Of a DNA stretch of 64,000 nucleotides, positions 39,373-50,639 are shown one piece after another (position 1 is the stretch's first letter; every line of letters starts with the position of its first letter). The position numbers were made by a program, and so were the translations under genes. Below the pieces are notes generated by a model. It had not been told where the DNA came from. It did no database searches and saw nothing but the letters and a program-made list of their open reading frames with translations. Origin of the DNA: Hyaloperonospora brassicae. Its lineage: Eukaryota; Oomycota; Peronosporomycetes; Peronosporales; Peronosporaceae. The DNA lies in the NCBI GenBank assembly GCA_947650285.1, contig CANTFL010000518.1:1-64000 (forward strand). Direction: 5' to 3'.

Positions 39373-39385
39373 AAATGAGGGGTAA
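39373..39385 (+). promoter_or_regulatory. Element A polypurine tract
   Basis: AAATGAGGGGTAA directly before the 3' LTR. C has the cleaner AAGGGGGGGTGA in the same place. It primes plus-strand DNA synthesis. Confidence 0.7.
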
Positions 39386-39829
39386 TGTAACGTTGTGAGC
39401 ATGTTACAGAATAAGTGGTACGAAAGTATCAATTTTTGATTATTATCTGTTTTGATAATATCCAAACGACATTACTTAAAAATATTGATGTTGTCGAATT
39501 ATTATCGCAAACGATAATGTCCGTGGAGGTGTCCACTTCTGTGTTGATGTACGGTGTACATTGACCAACGCAACCACCAATCGATGCTGGACGCGCGCAA
39601 TGGGTGGTGAGCAAGGGACACTAATAGGAGAAGATAGTTTAATATAGTTAGAGTAAGTCAAAGATGATTTATTAACGTAATAACCATATTAAAAAAACAG
39701 TTCTACTTTCCCTCAAGACAGAACTTTCGGGTTCTGTTTTACCTACCGCTTCCTCGGTTGCGCTGTGTAGGCTTGTCAGGCACACGTCACCCTTGCGTTA
39801 AGTTCACGCAAGGGGTGTGCCCAGTTACA
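39386..39829 (+). repeat. Element A 3' LTR (type Y)
   Basis: A 444-bp LTR, TGTAACGTTG...CCCAGTTACA. It is very close to the 5' LTR of B (50640-51132) apart from a 49-bp duplication in the latter, and only distantly like A's own 5' LTR. The CCCTTGCGT/ACGCAAGGG hairpin lies near its end. Confidence 0.9.
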
Positions 39830-40439
39830 CAGTTGCTACTTGCTTCACTGTGAGAATATTGTACTAATTACACTTGTTGTGTTTTTTCTGAAGCCAGGGT
39901 CATGTTGATGTATTTTCCAGTGACGGAAGATGGCTGTTTTTTGGCTTTTCCTTTCATCTATAGTGCGCAACGACGTTTGTCATAAGCGTCTGATTATAAT
40001 TGTCCCCAGCGTCGACACAATTGTATTTTTCTGCGGCCACTTAGCTCAGCAGTAACCCGCGGCCATCGTCTACGCAATTCGATGCCCCACTCGCACATAT
40101 CTTGTGAGAATGAGTTCACCTTTCTGCTTGGTAAACTTACGGTACGACAAGTCCGGGTTTATGCATTTAATGTATTGTTCTTATAGCGCTGGCTGCGTTC
40201 GCTCAAGCACATAATAAAAGATTTTCTTCCATGGCACTTAAACCTTGTTTCGATTTCTACCTTCTGGCATTTATTCACGATGTGCAAGCAGAAGCCTTCG
40301 GTCGGCTCTCAACGAAAACTCGCCTCACCGAAGACCTGGTGCAAGCGAGATCTGCCATAGATGGTGGATCTGCTTCGACACACAGCCATTTAGCAAATAT
40401 GAAACCTCGGTCCAGTTTTCACCAAAGACCTAGACAGCT

Positions 40440-40688
40440 TCACGCAGGATCTAATCTCCTTCTGGCGTAAACATTTAGCGCGTGTTTCCCGCGTTTAGCG
40501 CTGTCTGGTACCGAGTGAGACAATGATCTGCTGCTCTTCATGGCACTGGCATGCGGTGTGAAGTTTCGGGCCACTTCTTCCCCAGTTTCGGGCTTTTTTC
40601 CCGTGGCCAACCGTCGAAGCGCTGTGTCTTCCTCTTTCGTCCACGCGCCAAGCCGTAACGTCGAAGAATCGTGCAAGTCATACCACAA
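40440..40688 (-). other. Weak ORF, possibly a decayed Myb/SANT-like fragment
   Basis: The 82-codon minus-strand frame has LGAWTKEEDTALRRLATGKKPETGEEVARNF, which recalls a SANT/Myb helix with its tryptophan and EED pair, but the later helices are not clear. The identical frame is at 54083-54331 in the other duplication copy. An overlapping plus-strand frame (40231-40470) has no features. Upstream minus-strand sequence has stops. I would not call it a gene. Confidence 0.25.
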
Positions 40689-41126
40689 TTAGCACGCAAT
40701 ACCTGAACGTTCAATTGGAAACTTTCTCGACTTGCGCGCCTCCTGCCACGCGCGAAGTTTGTTCCACGTTTGCAGTTGTATATCCACGTTAGCGACGTGT
40801 GTCATGTAGAAATCTTCGGCAAAGTCCACGACGACTTTACGCTCTTTACTCGTGAAAATCGCTGAGGGCCCGGCTACAAACGACTCGAGACTGTGAGCAC
40901 GTAGTCACTTAGATGTCGTTGCCAATGCCGATGGTCAGATCTTGGCATCGTACCATTGGAATGTGTACCGTCTTCGAATCGGTAGAGACTCCAGAAGGCA
41001 TTGCCCGTTTCATTACCGCCCTAGCTAAGATGGATTGATACGATCTCGTGCATTAGTGCATTTACTGTTTAAGATAGAGATATATCAAACAGACTAAGTG
41101 ACAACGTGTTCAGCTTTTCCCGCACC

Positions 41127-41228
41127 ATAAAATGTGAAGTCCTTTTCATCATTTTAGGTGGGCGGGTGTGCCCGTAGCAAATATGGGATGCGCCCCTAGC
41201 AAAAGTGGGGTGTGCCCCTAGTCGTGGC
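41127..41228 (+). repeat. GC-rich short repeat, copy 1 of 3
   Basis: ATGTGAAGTCCTTTTCATCA leads into units of about 22 bp built on GTGCCCSTAGCAAAWRTGGG. Copies are at 62766-62862 (inside the duplication) and, independently, at 51663-51742. Confidence 0.75.
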
Positions 41229-41340
41229 CTTCTCCTTAACGTGTGAAGGGTCATCATGATAAACACCATGCGATACATCACATCGAAATTACCCATCAGA
41301 TTCCACTAATGGCGTAGGTCTATTCAATGAATTCAGGGTA

Positions 41341-41873
41341 TGTAACGAGGTTACACGTCGACTGGTAGTCGACAATAGGTGTGGTGCACACAAGGGATGG
41401 GATTCCTCTTAAAGTTATATTCGAACACAAGTATCAATTATTGAAGACTGATGTCTGTCAACAATTGATTACGAGATCTTTTGAGAGGTTTATTTAGTAC
41501 ATTAGCGAGTAGGTTGATTTATTTGTTATAAGGTGTTCTTTTCGGTTAAAAGAAGAAATAAAATACAGTTCCCATTTTGATCCGAAAGACAAGTGCCTCT
41601 CTGAGGTGTCTTGCGATCGTTAAGGAGGTAGCAACGCCTTGTTAAGGCATCTACTCCTTGTGCACTCTGTGCGTTTGATTCTTTGAATCGTTTGGTCCCC
41701 CCTGGAACAGGGACCGTAAGCTCTCTGAGCTTGTTGACTTTTTGAGCCGGGTTCTTTGAACCACCTTTTAGCTCTCTGAGCTGTTGACTCTTTGAGTCGG
41801 GTTCGTAGAACCAAAGTTGCTCAATGAGCGTTAAGTCTTCCTCTGACTTAAGGAGCTGTGTAGCTTCGCTACA
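41341..41873 (+). repeat. Solo LTR, family W, with perfect target duplication
   Basis: A 533-bp LTR, TGTAACGAGGTTACA...TAGCTTCGCTACA, flanked by GGGTA at 41336-41340 and 41874-41878. It matches 62974-63505, which is followed by a PBS and gag. So here the element was reduced to one LTR after, or independently of, the duplication. It contains many small hairpins such as GTCGAC/GTCGAC, GATTC/GAATC and GGTTC/GAACC. Confidence 0.93.
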
Positions 41874-42776
41874 GGGTACGTCCAGGTTTTCTACGAAGAT
41901 GATTGTAAAAGAAATGTGTGAAGTCGAAGTTCAACTCAAAGCGAATATATTGCTCTTGCGCGGCGCGAAGGCGGAGACGACAGTGATTGTTTGTCATTAG
42001 CCAAATCGCGCGCTACTTAAGCGCGTGCGGATGTTAAAGATCAATATTAATTGAGAGCCGCACACGGATTCTGATTTGCGGAGGATGTCAGCAGGAAAAA
42101 GATAATGACCGAAGGAGCTTTCGGCTTACAAACAATTGTTTCAGGCTGCTTAGGAGGAATAAAAGCATAGACTAGCGATAGGATTATATACGGCAAAAAT
42201 TGAAACCTACGATAAAGGCATATTAACGTAGAAATGTCTAGACCAAACGCTTCTTTTAAATTTTAGAACTTCATTGTACTCCCCCAATAAAACTAGTGCA
42301 AAATTGCTTGCAACCAATTCTTCCCTTCTATTTTTGTAAAGACCATCAGTTGACAAGAAAGCGCGATCATTAGGCTGAAACAAATTTGCATTCTTTCTGC
42401 CGCTCTTACTAGCAATTTTTTTGGACACCGCATTGAACAAGTATTTTAAGCAAACCAGTCTTATAAAAATAGTCTAGATACAAACTAATACAGCCACTTC
42501 ACTAATTGAGCGCATGGATATATTAGACGCGTAGATTAAATATAAGAATTCGCAATGGGTGTGTGATCACCCAAAGATGGAAATGGTATCGTTTTCGGAA
42601 ATAACTTAGCAAGCAGGAACGCCACGGTACGTGTTGTAAAGGATGATACCTTACCTTAAAATCTCGTGATGTCATTAGCATCTGTTGTGACATAAGCTAC
42701 GATTAAAACACGTCAATATTTTCTTCTTCTTCGTTTCTCATTGATTAGGCTATTAGGCTCTGTGCGGTGACGTACG
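41874..42776. other. No gene recognised
   Basis: Right flank of the W target site. AT-rich, and a 77-codon minus-strand frame (42207-42440) has no domain. If the duplication continues, this sequence should recur beyond the right edge of the window, after element D. Confidence 0.5.
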
Positions 42777-42781
42777 GCGAG

Positions 42782-43254
42782 TCTAACGGGGAACGGCCTT
42801 GCTCAGATAACTGAGCAAGAACCTTGTATTGATAACAATACAAAGGTGCGTACTCCCCACGTCACGTACACGTGGCACCGAAGAAACGATGAAGAGAAAA
42901 CAGAACCCGAAAGCTCTGTCTTGAGAAAAATGTAAAAATGTTTTTTTTAGTATAGTTATTACGTTAATAAATCATCTTTGACTTACTCTAACAATATTAT
43001 ACTACCTCCTTCTATGTGTTTTTCTTGCTCATCACCCCTTGCGCGCGTCCAGCTGCGATTGGTGGTTAAGTTGGTTGATGACCACGGTATAGCAACCAAG
43101 CAGTGGATCCCTCCACGAAGATTATCTTTCGATATAATATTCCAACAACATCACACTTTTCAAATGATGTTGATTGAATATCAATAAAATAGATACCATT
43201 CAAAAAATTGGTACTTTCGTACCAATTTTTATGTAACGGGTTGACCTAGTTACA
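42782..43254 (-). repeat. Element B 3' LTR (type X)
   Basis: A 473-bp LTR on the minus strand starting TGTAACTAGG at 43254. The other end reads TCTAACGGGG on the plus strand, with TGT changed to TCT. It is about 98% identical by eye to A's 5' LTR. The polypurine tract just before it (minus strand) is AAGGTATGGGTGA at 43255-43267. Confidence 0.9.
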
Positions 43255-43387
43255 TCACCCATACCTTAACCTTCAGTCATCAACGTAAATGATATGATTG
43301 AAAAGAGACAGAGAGAACATCGTCGTTCGCTCTAAAGACAAGGAGCACGAGTTGGTCATTCCATTTTTAGTTAAACTTTACAGCGCA

Positions 43388-45177
43388 TGACGAAGATGTC
43401 CACGCGTTGCGCGAACAAGGCCGCGACTGAAGGGGCTGCACGCATCCGTGTAGCCGGAGACAACGGTACTTAGAACTCGGCAGCAGGTGGTTATCCGCCT
43501 GCTGCTGCTGACAAAAAGTCTGTAACACCCATAGTTGCAGGTGCACGTGGACATCCACGTGCAGCTTCTTCACTCGCAGCCAAAGGTGCGGGTGGTAGTC
43601 CCACGGACCATGGTCCCGATATAGAGGTGGTCAATTTAGGGGTGTCGGATTCCCCGTCCGAATCAAAGCCGTCCCCAAATTCCGACCGTTCGGTTGCGGA
43701 AACGAAGACTGCTGCGCCCCGCGGCGTTCTTGATCCTGAATTGCGGCATGAGATGTACGATTTATCCGACGATTCCGGGGATTGTCACCGGGATCGAACC
43801 GATCGCGCTCATATTCATACCGGGCGAGTGAGCAACATGAGAACAAATAAAAACTCATGACGATGTTGATGTCTCTTCGCGGACTCATCGTAGTCAAAGC
43901 AGCAGAAAAAAGATGTTGCGGTGATAGTGGTGCCAATGCTTATATTGGCACCACGCAAGAGGAGCCGGATCGTACCGCGTTACGATCTACTCCCGAGAAC
44001 AAGTTATGGATGCATTACGTGAGCGATTTGAGATGGTGGTACGGGTATATCACTGAGAGCTGTCAGATCCCACTATTTGACTCATCAAAGCTTCATGGTT
44101 TTGATGTCAGTGCGAAGTATTATCGCACTGAGCATGATATTTTCATCAATGTCTTTTTCAGACATCGATGGTTTCACTTCAACCATTAATGATACGAGCT
44201 GTTTTTGATGCAGGCGTGGAATTCGTTTATCGGCAACATTGAGAATGTTGGTCGTCAAGCACGGCTGGAAAAACTTGATGCTGCTCGCAGCAAGTTTGAA
44301 TAGAAGTCGCATGACGGTGCACGGTACAAATTGCACCGGATATCTTTAGAGGCAGCTTTACCTTGCCTCTCGTGGGGACAGAAGTGTCTAAGTTGTGTAG
44401 ACAACTCAATTTCCGCCCCTAAGGAGGCGTACCTCCTTAGTCAGCTCTACTGTAGGGCGCGCATCTCGTCTGAGATGCGCGAAGGGATTGAGAATTTGCA
44501 ATCCATTACGACCGCGGCAATCGTTCGTACGACGATGGCCCTCCACCAACAAAGGGTGTGTCTCGTCGTAATTCTCGACGAGACCGGCCACATCCAACAT
44601 CAGCTGGGAGCGGGTCTTCAGCTGTTCCAAGAGGGTGGATACCCCCGCCACTGGACGAGGTAACTCGTCCTGGATCTTAAATCGTCACGGTGGCTCAAGA
44701 TACGCTCCACAAGGAAGCGTTGACCACCGTAATAGTCAATCAAAGAAAGTGGAGGAGGAGGAAAGACCTTCTCCAAGTCGTTCTGCTCACCATCTCGATC
44801 CTTACGAGATGGATCGCACAATCGTTGAGTTGCGCGATGATTTGGAGCACGAGAGGGACAGGCGTTACGCTCTGACTGATTCTTTGCGGAAGCACCGCAA
44901 AGACCGCGAGACGGACCGTGCAAAGGACCGTGCTGAGTATGCGGTCGCGCATCTGCAGGCCGAGCGCGATGTCCACTCCATCGTGGGTGAGATAACGATA
45001 GCTCGCGGAAAATTTCTTCGCTTAAATTTAGAGATCTTTTCGGTGTGCATCCAGTTTAAACGCCTTAAGAAAGAACGCAAGAACCTGATGGAGGTTCTTG
45101 CACGTGGGGGCTATCTTCATCGTAAGATGAGGACTCGTACTGACAGTACGGGCGGAGACGCCCCACGTAGAACGTAG
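43388..45177 (+). pseudogene. Element B antisense ORF (conserved, unnamed)
   Basis: Runs opposite to pol, so it reads on the plus strand here. It starts MTKMSTRCANKAATEGAARI, has one TAG (near 43475), then ADKKSVTPIVAGARGHPRAA, VAETKTAAPRGVLDPELRHEM, a TGA with a frameshift near 43860, CQIPLFDSSKLHGFDVSAKYY, FFRHRWFHFNH, SLEAALPCLSWGQKCLSCVDN, and an open 180-codon coiled-coil end (44635-45177). Between B and A the N-terminal half differs in DNA but keeps the protein pattern. The 3' part is nearly identical because that block is shared. Confidence 0.6.
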
Positions 45178-45714
45178 GATGCGTGCGCATCCTACGTGGC
45201 AGCTCGATCGTGTATGCGTTGCCTTGTCGGCGCAGCACACGAAAGGGACGATTTTACTGGGGCAGTAGTTTACTGCTGCTCACATTAGTCACTGCGTGTC
45301 TAGGTAGGGTTAATGTAGATAGTAGGACTAAGTCTCCTTCGAAAAATGAATGTACATTTGCTCGTCCATTACTGTCATCGTTCCGTTTCTGACGGTCCAC
45401 CGCGTAAGCGATGGAATCCTGTACGAAACGGACCACTGCTTCGCGAGCCAGCAGAAATTCTTCCGCTGACTCGGCGTTTTTTTGTTCAGTTCGTCGTGTG
45501 CGAACTGCAGGAAGAGTACTTCCCTCTTTCTGTGCATCGGCGAGTATGTCTTCATCCTCGCTGGAATAGTCGTTGGTGGTGCTAAAAATACCAGCATCGC
45601 CATCATCATCTGAGTCAATAATAGCGTCATCGCTATTATTAAGGTAATCTTCTTCTTCATCGATGTCGACCTGATCGACATCGGCATCATACGTGACGAC
45701 GTTAGCGTCGACAC
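44618..45714 (-). pseudogene. Element B acidic region, GPY/F-like domain and chromodomain
   Basis: Nearly identical to A over this stretch: acidic segment, [38 protein letters not shown], linker with a stop, then FLVERILSHRDDLRSRTSYLV and [11 protein letters not shown] ending at 44618. It carries the same lesions as A, so this block was shared by recombination or copied from one defective source. Confidence 0.8.
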
Positions 45715-45783
45715 GTGATTAGCAAGAGCCAGAACGGTTTTTTCTCGAGCTAGTCTTTCCCTTTCTTATCCAAGAGTCAAACT

Positions 45784-46641
45784 CTAAAGGGTGGGCAGCC
45801 GTGGATGGAGTAAGCCATTCACGAAGAACGGTGTGTGTTGCGTTGAAGCATACACCGAATTATGGATGGCGAATTCAACCATGGGTAGGAATTCGCTCCA
45901 GCTCGATAACGAGTGAACATATCCTCGAAGTATCTCTTCGATGACACGATTTGTACGTTCCGTCTGACCATCTGTTTCGGGATGGTCAGAGGTCGACATC
46001 TTCAATCGTGTTCCAAGAGAACGGAACACGGTTCGCCAGTATGCCGCCGTGAACCGAGGGTCACGGTCGGATACGAGTTCACGGGGTAACCCGTGGAGTC
46101 TAAAGACCGTGTCTAGAAAGACACGAGCACAACATTGAGCCTTGATTGACTCAGGGACAGCAGCAAGATGGACCATCTTGCTGAATCGGTCTACAAACAC
46201 AAGAATACCATTATTCTTGTGAGCGTCTTCGGGAAACCCGAAGACGAAGTCCATTGAAACGGACTGACAGCACTCTGTCGGAACAGGCAGAGGCTGCAAT
46301 GGCGCACGGGATGAAGGACTAGGCTTCACCCGTTGACAAACTTCGCAAGCACGGATGTACTTGCGAACAAACTGATACTGGCGGGGCCAGTAAAAGTCGC
46401 GACTTACCGTGAGGTAAGTCTTTTCTCTACCACGATGGCCGCTTGTTGGGGCATCGTGACACTCATACATGATGCGCAATCGCAAATCATGATGAGGGGG
46501 TACGACGACACGAGGTGTGTCGTCGGCAACAGCTGTATAGTACAGCAATCCGTTGCGTGTACTATACCGATCCGATGAGGATCGGTACAAAGCCGGTAAA
46601 TCCCTCATGGATTTACTGGATGGATTCACCAGATGATCCAT
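45784..46641 (-). CDS. Element B integrase core (best-preserved integrase in the window)
   Basis: An open stretch of 285 codons. The zinc-binding domain has H62, H69, C99 and C102 (ECHDAPTSGH ... RACEVC). The catalytic triad is D131 (SMDFVFG), D192 (SDRDPRF) and E228 (GQTERTN), with exactly 35 residues between D192 and E228. It stops after WSEFLPMVEFAIHNS and VNGLLHPRL, where the polyprotein should continue to the GPY/F region, so it is truncated by frameshift. In a working element it would be released from the Pol polyprotein and integrate cDNA. Upstream RNase H is broken, so the product is unlikely to be made. Confidence 0.85.
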   Translation of the reverse strand: MDHLVNPSSKSMRDLPALYRSSSDRYSTRNGLLYYTAVADDTPRVVVPPHHDLRLRIMYECHDAPTSGHRGREKTYLTVSRDFYWPRQYQFVRKYIRACEVCQRVKPSPSSRAPLQPLPVPTECCQSVSMDFVFGFPEDAHKNNGILVFVDRFSKMVHLAAVPESIKAQCCARVFLDTVFRLHGLPRELVSDRDPRFTAAYWRTVFRSLGTRLKMSTSDHPETDGQTERTNRVIEEILRGYVHSLSSWSEFLPMVEFAIHNSVYASTQHTPFFVNGLLHPRLPTL

Positions 46642-46644
46642 TAA

Positions 46645-48485
46645 TCACAGAAGATCCTTATCTTCTGCGTATGCCATTCGTACGTCGTCAAGTAAACTTG
46701 ACGACGGGACACTGACTGACAGTGTCGCAACAGTGGGCTTATCCTCACTGTTGATTTGTGCGTCCGGCTCGAAATCGGGCCGGCGCGAAAGAGCATCCGC
46801 GACGACATTGAGTCGTCCTGGCTTACATACCACGGAGAAGTTGTACTCCGCGAAGAAGGACAGCCACCTCGCCATGCGATGTGAGAGGTGTGGGATGTTT
46901 ACGGGCGTGCTTAATGACGCGTGGTCCGTATAGACAACGCCTGGTCTATCTCATAAGAGATAGACGCGGCACTTAGCCAGTGCATATTTCATGACAAGGA
47001 GTTCCTTCTCATGCACTGTATAATTACTCTCAGATGCTTGCAGCTGACGCGGATGGTACAAGATGACGCGCCCCGCGCCATCTGTGTCAAACTGCATTCA
47101 CGCGCAGCCGATCGCAGAATCGATGGCGTCACAGACCACATAAAATGATCTGTCTTGATCTGCAATCTCCAGTATCGGCGATTGCATCAAGCTTCTCTTG
47201 ATACCTTCAAAAGAACGCAGACATTCAGCGTTCCACGACCACTTCACATTTTTCTTGAGTAACCAAGAAAGATGCACAGTCATTTCAGCATAGTTGCGCG
47301 AGTACTTGTTCAAGTACGCCGCTAGCCCAAGGAACTTCCTTAGTCCCTTGACATCGACTGGGATTGGCCAGTCGGTGATTGCCTTGATATTTTCGGGATC
47401 AGGGAGTACACCGTGTTTACCCACGATGCAACCAAGAAGTGTTATTTCGCTAGCCGCAAAGATAAACTTCTTAAGATTGGCATTTAACTTATACTTGCGC
47501 ATCAGTTGAAGAACCTGACAAACGTGATTTCTGTGAACTTCAACGTCCGTCTTTCCGTCCATAGCCCGACTATGGGCGACCACATCGTCGAAGTAACTCG
47601 GTGCGAAGTCTCGCACTGGTCTCAACAGATTTGTTACCCATCTGTTGAATGTTGCAGGGGCGTTACTCAGCCCCTGTGGCATCACTAGCCACTCCCACAG
47701 CATCCCTCTAGGGTACTCACTGCTCCGGACGGGACGTCCCGTTCACGCATGAGGGTCTGATAGAATCCATCCATCAGATCCATGGACGAGAAGATGGTAC
47801 TCTTTGACATACCATCTATGATCACGTCCTTCCTCGATATCGGCGTCTGAGCCGGTACCGTTGCAGCATTCAAATTGCTGAATGCGTGCACTATCCTCCA
47901 TCCTGCTGTGGCGTTTCGCACACAGAAGGTCGGAGAGCTGTGAGGTAAAGTTGATTCCTTCACATGGCCCGCTGCTAAGCGATCGGCAAAGAATTTGTCG
48001 ATCGCTAGTACTTGTTCACGAGGCAGTGGCCACTGCTTCATGACACAGTACTCCGAGCCCGGTTTGAGCTCGATTTCGTGTCGAGCGCCTTCGTCCTTAG
48101 GCAACTCGCACGGTACGTATTCAGGGAATGCATCCTTGAATTCGATCAAATCCTTATACAAAGAATTTGCCTGAAGTGACTCCCAGGATTGAGACGTGTA
48201 ACGCTCAATCCGAGTCTTCTCATCGAGGACACTTTCGTCCATCGATGAGCTGCTGAGAACCCGTTCTTTCTCAGCAAATACTGTTGCCGACCGAATATCG
48301 GCCACATACTCATCATATATGACGAGCATGCAAATCTGCTTGACTTTGCCACTACGCAGATCACGCAAGAACCGTTTCGGTTCTAGCGTTGTCGATTGAG
48401 TTATCTCCGAAGTTAACTTCGGAGGCACAATCAGATCAAGTGTATAAGCGCCTACCTTTGATCCGTCATTGACCAAGACATTCAA
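46645..48485 (-). pseudogene. pol: Element B reverse transcriptase and RNase H
   Basis: Frame 1 (48485-47685) runs to VSTLEGCCGSG, where a one-base loss shifts the frame. Frame 2 (47703-47098) has MLWEWLVMPQGLSNAP, YFDDVV (codons 47595 down to 47584) and the connection domain, and ends at TGA (47100-47098) in RNase H where A reads TCA. The rest (RMARWLSFFAEYN, VVADALSRRPDF) is in another frame. Both lesions are present at the same positions in C, so they predate the separation of B and C pol. Confidence 0.9.
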
Positions 48486-48500
48486 CGTCTCGGTTTATTC

Positions 48501-49382
48501 CTAGTAACTTGCTTCCACAGCTTGTTCAGAGGCTGTTCTATCTACATGTAACTCGAGAGGAAGGAATTCTTCTCGAACGTGGGGACTTATTCCTTCGACG
48601 TCTTCTGACTGTGGCTGTGCAACCACAGTCAGGGACTGATCCTCTACGGTTGAATCTACAGTCGACCTAGGATGACCGTGTTGACCCTTTGTGGCAACAG
48701 GTTGCTTATGTCTAGGACTTTTTCCACTAGAAATACATCCATGTCTCGGTTCATTCGGCTTATTCGAGTGGTAGACCTTTGGTGCTGCATGTACCTCTGT
48801 ACAGCCGCTGGGAGCTTGCTCCACAGTGTAGTGATCAACTAGACTGTGATCTTGTGCAGTCGTGCTAACGACCGTACCGCAAGTGAGGCCATCGCACTCA
48901 CTCGCAGAACATCCACACGCTTGTGGACGCTCCATGACGTTCATCAGATGGCCATCTGATGCCCAAGCGGCAGGCATCTTCACGGATCGATGCTGCCAGC
49001 TAACTCTTGGCTCGTATCTTCTGAGCCAAGGTAATCCCAAGATGACATCGAATTTGTCATCCAGATCTAGTACGATGAAATCATCATCGTACTGTTCGTT
49101 CTCCAACGTGTAGTGGATTCCTACTACACGTTTCTTAACGGTAATTAATGCGCCTGTAGCAAGGCGCACCGTCATTCTCGTGAGAGGGATGTTGCACTCA
49201 ACGAACTTGAGTCTACGATCGTCCAGTGACTGGCGACGAACAAAGTTGTTCGACGCCCCACAGTCAACCAGAGCACGAAGTGACAAATCATCTGTCGCTG
49301 TTAACTTCAAGGTGATGAGCGAAACGTCATCACCAGGTGCAGAGACACACAACAATTGTGTATCTTGAGCAACTTTCGTCAA
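48501..49382 (-). CDS. Element B aspartic protease region
   Basis: An open frame of 293 codons. The active-site Asp is residue 40 in LVDCGASNNFV (GAC at 49265-49263), and the second structural motif is DVILGLPWLRRYEPRV near residues 115-130. The long C-terminal part (HPQACGCSASECDGL and a charged tail) is a linker toward RT with no recognised domain. The true start is probably inside the Gag-Pol polyprotein rather than the first Met. It is intact here, while A has a frameshift in the same domain. Confidence 0.82.
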   Translation of the reverse strand: MTKVAQDTQLLCVSAPGDDVSLITLKLTATDDLSLRALVDCGASNNFVRRQSLDDRRLKFVECNIPLTRMTVRLATGALITVKKRVVGIHYTLENEQYDDDFIVLDLDDKFDVILGLPWLRRYEPRVSWQHRSVKMPAAWASDGHLMNVMERPQACGCSASECDGLTCGTVVSTTAQDHSLVDHYTVEQAPSGCTEVHAAPKVYHSNKPNEPRHGCISSGKSPRHKQPVATKGQHGHPRSTVDSTVEDQSLTVVAQPQSEDVEGISPHVREEFLPLELHVDRTASEQAVEASY

Positions 49383-49383
49383 G

Positions 49384-50592
49384 AGATCTGCAAATTTTCT
49401 CGAGGTTACTGAATTAGTAGGGCGCTACTCCCCTACTAACCCCGACCATTTTTTGATGGTCCTCTCCTCTGTTGCGGTTTCGCAACAGCACTGGACTCAT
49501 GCCCATTGCCCCCTTTGGCAAATGAACGACCATTTTGCTACGCATTGTTTGGTACTGGGCGAAAGACACTATACTTGTAAGCGTAGTGTCCTAGCTTCTG
49601 GCAGCGATTGCATTTCTGCAATCGCTTGTTATTTTAAGAGCGAGGTCTCTCGCTCTCGACATAACAGAGGTCCATTGGTTCTAGACCTCCGGACTCTTGT
49701 ATTCTCGGTGGACGATATGAGATTGAGCTAGCATGATCCTGTCTCATGCTAAAGTCCTCCTGTTCCGCTGCTGAGATAGCATCTTCTAGGGTATTCAACT
49801 CTAGACGGAATAGGTGATTTCGGACGGGCCTCTCAGCTAGCCCTTGCATGAACAGAATAATCAAGGTGTGTTCACGAACTGGGTTGACAGTTATACTACT
49901 CGCAAGGAGTCATATATGTTGGGCGTAAGTGTGCACGCCACGCTTACCCTGTTTGAGCTTCAAAAGCTCCGATCGAGCTCTAAACTCTGCTCTTGGCGGT
50001 TCAAACGTACGTTTGAGCCGGGTTTTGAAGGGTTCGAGCGACTCAAAAGCATAGGGGTCGCTCATCTCCAGCCCTAAGGCCCAAGGCTTGGCACGTCCCG
50101 CCAAATGGGATTGAGCATATGTTATTTTGTTAACATTTGTTTATCGAGGATACGACGTGCCTTTATCGCTCTGTCGAGTTCGACGAACTATAACAACAGA
50201 GAGTCTTCCTCGACTTCTCTGCACTTGGAGATATCAACCTTCAAGAATTGGGGACGACCCGAATGCGTCGTCCCGCCCACAGCATCATTTAATTAAGGCT
50301 GTCTCAACAGCTCAGTCTGTTGAGCACCGAATTCTCTCAACTGCTCGGCCTGTTGAAAGCCTTGTTGGTCAATCAAGACTTCTTTCTCCCGTTCAGCGCC
50401 AATTTCATGTTGAATGAACCTGGCGATAGCGGCATACTGTTGGTCTCTGGCAAGTTATTCCACCATAGCGGTAACTGCATTGTCTCTCACGGTAATGCTC
50501 ATTTTCCCTACCGCGGCCTATTCGAGATCCCTCAAATGAGCGAAGCCTTCAGGTGCGACGTGAAAGCTATCTTCCTCCTCCAACACATTCAT
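49384..50592 (-). pseudogene. gag: Element B gag
   Basis: Starts at the minus-strand ATG ending at 50592. It is nearly identical to A's gag, with the same TAG in LRDLE-stop-AAVG, the same Gag core (FKTRLKRTFEPPRAEFRARS) and the same damaged knuckle ending YKYS. The identity with A stands in contrast to pol, which follows C. Confidence 0.82.
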
Positions 50593-50618
50593 GTTGGATA
50601 AATAAGTGGTCGCTGGAA

Positions 50619-50637
50619 GGACTACAAATTGCTACCA
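50619..50637 (-). promoter_or_regulatory. Element B primer-binding site
   Basis: Minus-strand TGGTAGCAATTTGTAGTCC two bases inside the 5' LTR, identical to A. Confidence 0.8.
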
Positions 50638-50639
50638 GG

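Larger units (their letters stand above)
31561..39829 (+). mobile_element. Chromovirus-type Ty3/gypsy element A (chimeric, inactive)
   Basis: Order: LTR, PBS, gag, protease, RT-RNase H, integrase, GPY/F-like region, chromodomain, antisense ORF, polypurine tract, LTR. Every gene carries stops or frameshifts. The 5' LTR is X type and the 3' LTR is Y type (roughly 75-80% similar by eye), whereas A's 5' LTR is nearly identical to B's 3' LTR, and A's 3' LTR to B's 5' LTR. Flanks CTCGC (31556-31560) and CAGTT (39830-39834) do not match, as expected for a rearranged element. Confidence 0.92.
39830..41873 (+). repeat. Segmental duplication, copy 1 (empty site for element C)
   Basis: About 98-99% identical by eye to 53473-54721 joined to 62707-63505. 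The unbroken site AAGATAGAGATA (ATAGA at 41074-41078) is the pre-insertion version of the site where C sits in copy 2. The right end carries a solo W LTR where copy 2 has the 5' LTR of element D. Confidence 0.92.

Noticed and set aside
38597..39374. Sense-strand genes after the chromodomain in A
   Set aside because: The plus-strand frames there are short and not conserved in B or C, while the antisense pattern is.
31561..39829. Explaining A's unlike LTRs by template switching during reverse transcription
   Set aside because: Reverse transcription makes both LTRs alike; the exchanged target-site flank CTCGC/GCGAG fits inversion better.
40231..40470. Plus-strand gene in the duplicated segment (also at 53874-54113)
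   Set aside because: Present twice only because the segment is duplicated; no domain, and stops in the neighbouring sequence.
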